NCBI GenBank assembly: GCA_024226335.1
Contig: JAAELY010000157.1
Span: forward strand, 1 to 54,407
Reading direction: 5' to 3'
DNA from: a bacterium
GTDB taxonomy: Bacteria; Myxococcota_A; UBA9160; SZUA-336
Length of the DNA: 54,407 nucleotides
The position numbers were made by a program, and so were the translations under genes. Below the pieces are notes generated by a model. That model searched no databases. It was not told the DNA's origin and saw only the letters and a program-made list of their open reading frames with translations. This document shows positions 51,169-54,407 of the stretch, in pieces (position 1 is the stretch's first letter; each line of letters starts with the position of its first letter).

Positions 51169-51837
51169 ATGAACAGACTCGAACTCGACGTATCGGTCCG
51201 CGAAGGCACAGGTAAAGGCCCCGCGCGGCGCTTGCGCTCCAGCGGTCAGGTTCCTGCGGTGCTCTACGGCAGTGACACCGCTCCAGTCTCACTCAAGATC
51301 GCCCTACGCGATCTCGAGCGCGTGTTGCAAGGTGGTGCGAACTCACTGATCGACCTCAAGGGCGCCGATCAGGCGAAGGGCAAACTCGCTCTGGTGAAGG
51401 AGCTGCAGCGCGATCCCGTCAGGCGCACACCGATCCACTGCGATCTGCTCGCGGTCGATACGAAGAAGCGGCTGCACGTCTCCGTTCCGATCCATCTGAT
51501 TGGAAGGGCGATCGGTGTGGAGATGGGCGGGGTGCTCGAGCCATTGATGCGCGATGTGGAGATCATCTGCCTGCCGCTGGAGATCCCCGATTTCTTCGAG
51601 CTGGATGTGAGTGAACTCGACGTCGGAGACTCGCTCCACGTCAGCGACCTGGCGTCTTCGGACGTTTACGAGGTGGTGCCCGACTCTTCCAATACAGTCG
51701 TCCACGTCATTGCGCCTCGTATCGAAGAAGAAGAAACGCCCGAGGGCGAAGAGGAAGAGGACGCTGCGGCCGATGGCGAGGGCGCCGCTCCGGCGACGCC
51801 AGCCGAAGGTGGCGGAGACGCCGGCGGGGACAGCTAG
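51169..51837 (+). CDS. rplY: 50S ribosomal protein L25 (Ctc form)
   Basis: About 222 residues from the ATG at 51169; an ATG at 51142 is in frame and would overlap the prs stop. The N-terminal L25 domain (LDVSVREGTGKGPARRLRSS, VPAVLYGSDTAPV) binds 5S rRNA. The TL5/Ctc C-terminal domain follows (VSVPIHLIGRAIGVEMGGVL, HVSDLASSDVYEVV), and the protein ends in an acidic Glu/Asp/Gly tail. The ribosome binding site is a run of nine G bases (51156-51164) five bases before the ATG. Confidence 0.94.
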   Translation: MNRLELDVSVREGTGKGPARRLRSSGQVPAVLYGSDTAPVSLKIALRDLERVLQGGANSLIDLKGADQAKGKLALVKELQRDPVRRTPIHCDLLAVDTKKRLHVSVPIHLIGRAIGVEMGGVLEPLMRDVEIICLPLEIPDFFELDVSELDVGDSLHVSDLASSDVYEVVPDSSNTVVHVIAPRIEEEETPEGEEEEDAAADGEGAAPATPAEGGGDAGGDS

Positions 51838-51852
51838 CGCCGCATCACCAAG

Positions 51853-52442
51853 ATGTTTTTGATCGTCGGACTCGGAAATCCGGGCAAGCGCTATCGCGAC
51901 ACACCGCATAACGCCGGTTTTCAGGTCTGCGATCGGCTCGCCGACCGCTACGGGCTCGGCGATGAGGTGCAAAAGCACCAGGGGTTGTTCTGGAGGGGCA
52001 GGCTCTTGAACCAGGACGTTGGAATCTTGAAGCCGCAGACCTTTATGAACCTTTCGGGCGAATCGGTCGGAGAAGCCATGCGCTACCTCCCCGTCCAACC
52101 CGAGGACATGATTCTGGTGTACGACGATATGGACATTCCTTCGGGTACACTGCGTCTCCGAAAGAAAGGTGGGCATGGCGGTCACAACGGAATCCGTTCG
52201 GTGATCGAGCATCTGGGCAGCAAGGATTTCGCTCGACTGCGCGTTGGAGTCGGTCGTCCCGGCCGCGAAGGGGCGACGGGACATCTTCTTTCCAAGGTGC
52301 GTTCAGAAGAACGAGAAGTTTTCGCGAAGACCGTCGATCTGGCGGCCGACGCGGTTGAAGCCTTTATCAAAGACGGAATTGAAGCGGCGATGAACCGATA
52401 CAACGGTCTTGTCGCCAATGACGAGGAACAGGAGGGGACCAA

Positions 52443-52446
<4 letters not shown>
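51853..52446 (+). CDS. pth: peptidyl-tRNA hydrolase
   Basis: 197 residues, standard Pth1. Active-site residues are visible: Asn in [10 protein letters not shown], the catalytic His in DTPHNAGFQ, Asn in [10 protein letters not shown], Asp in [10 protein letters not shown], and Asn in [11 protein letters not shown]. It releases peptides from tRNAs dropped by the ribosome. No clear Shine-Dalgarno precedes the ATG, which lies 15 bases after rplY. Its stop overlaps the next gene's GTG (GTGA). Confidence 0.95.

Positions 52447-54407
<1,961 letters not shown>

Overview
The window is a GC-rich, densely coded chromosomal segment from a Gram-negative (diderm) bacterium. The envelope genes lolA and bamD, a two-partner secretion pair, a Ctc-type ribosomal protein L25 and a PilZ domain of the kind common in myxobacteria together suggest an uncultured deltaproteobacterial or Myxococcota/Desulfobacterota-like lineage. 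That placement is inference; no rRNA is present. Translational coupling is frequent (stop/start overlaps of the ATGA or GTGA type, GTG and TTG starts).

Layout. 1-159: 5' end of a secreted protein gene on the minus strand, followed by a non-coding patch with a perfect 22-bp inverted repeat. 439-3269 (minus): a geranylgeranyl-reductase-family flavoprotein coupled to ETF-ubiquinone oxidoreductase. 3482-4684 (minus): an MFS exporter. 4870-5799 (plus): an unknown helical protein. 5777-9321 (minus): patatin-like protein, CCA-adding-type nucleotidyltransferase and lgt. 9559-13099 (plus): lytic transglycosylase, moaC, an unknown secreted protein, radC and a PilZ protein. 13151-13591 (minus): ssb. 13855-17618 (plus): uppP, ftsK, lolA. 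About 650 bp of apparently non-coding DNA with a promoter candidate follows.

18266-25142 (plus) is the centrepiece: a complete Pup-proteasome operon, mpa-dop-pup-prcB-prcA-pafA, closed by a small membrane/coiled-coil protein of unknown function. PafA would ligate Pup to target lysines, Mpa would unfold pupylated proteins into the PrcA/PrcB 20S core, and Dop would remove Pup. The encoded Pup already ends in Gly-Gly-Glu, so Dop should not be needed to deamidate it. mreB follows. 26473-30206 (minus) carries an SCP2-like protein, mltG, ruvX and a HEAT-repeat protein. 30431-38036 (plus) carries pgpA-cinA-thpR-recA, a pilT-type ATPase and alaS.

38300-46755 (plus) is a two-partner secretion locus (TpsB pore and a 2182-residue FHA-like TpsA) behind a strong promoter candidate and a hairpin that covers the ribosome binding site. 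bamD faces it. From 47854 to the window end runs a housekeeping cluster: small acidic protein, CDP-alcohol phosphatidyltransferase, DUF1844 protein, ispE, tRNA-Gln, prs, rplY, pth, and the 5' part of a membrane pyrophosphatase gene. The last codons of ispE lie inside the tRNA-Gln gene, and the tRNA 3' end plus the prs start are duplicated in tandem.
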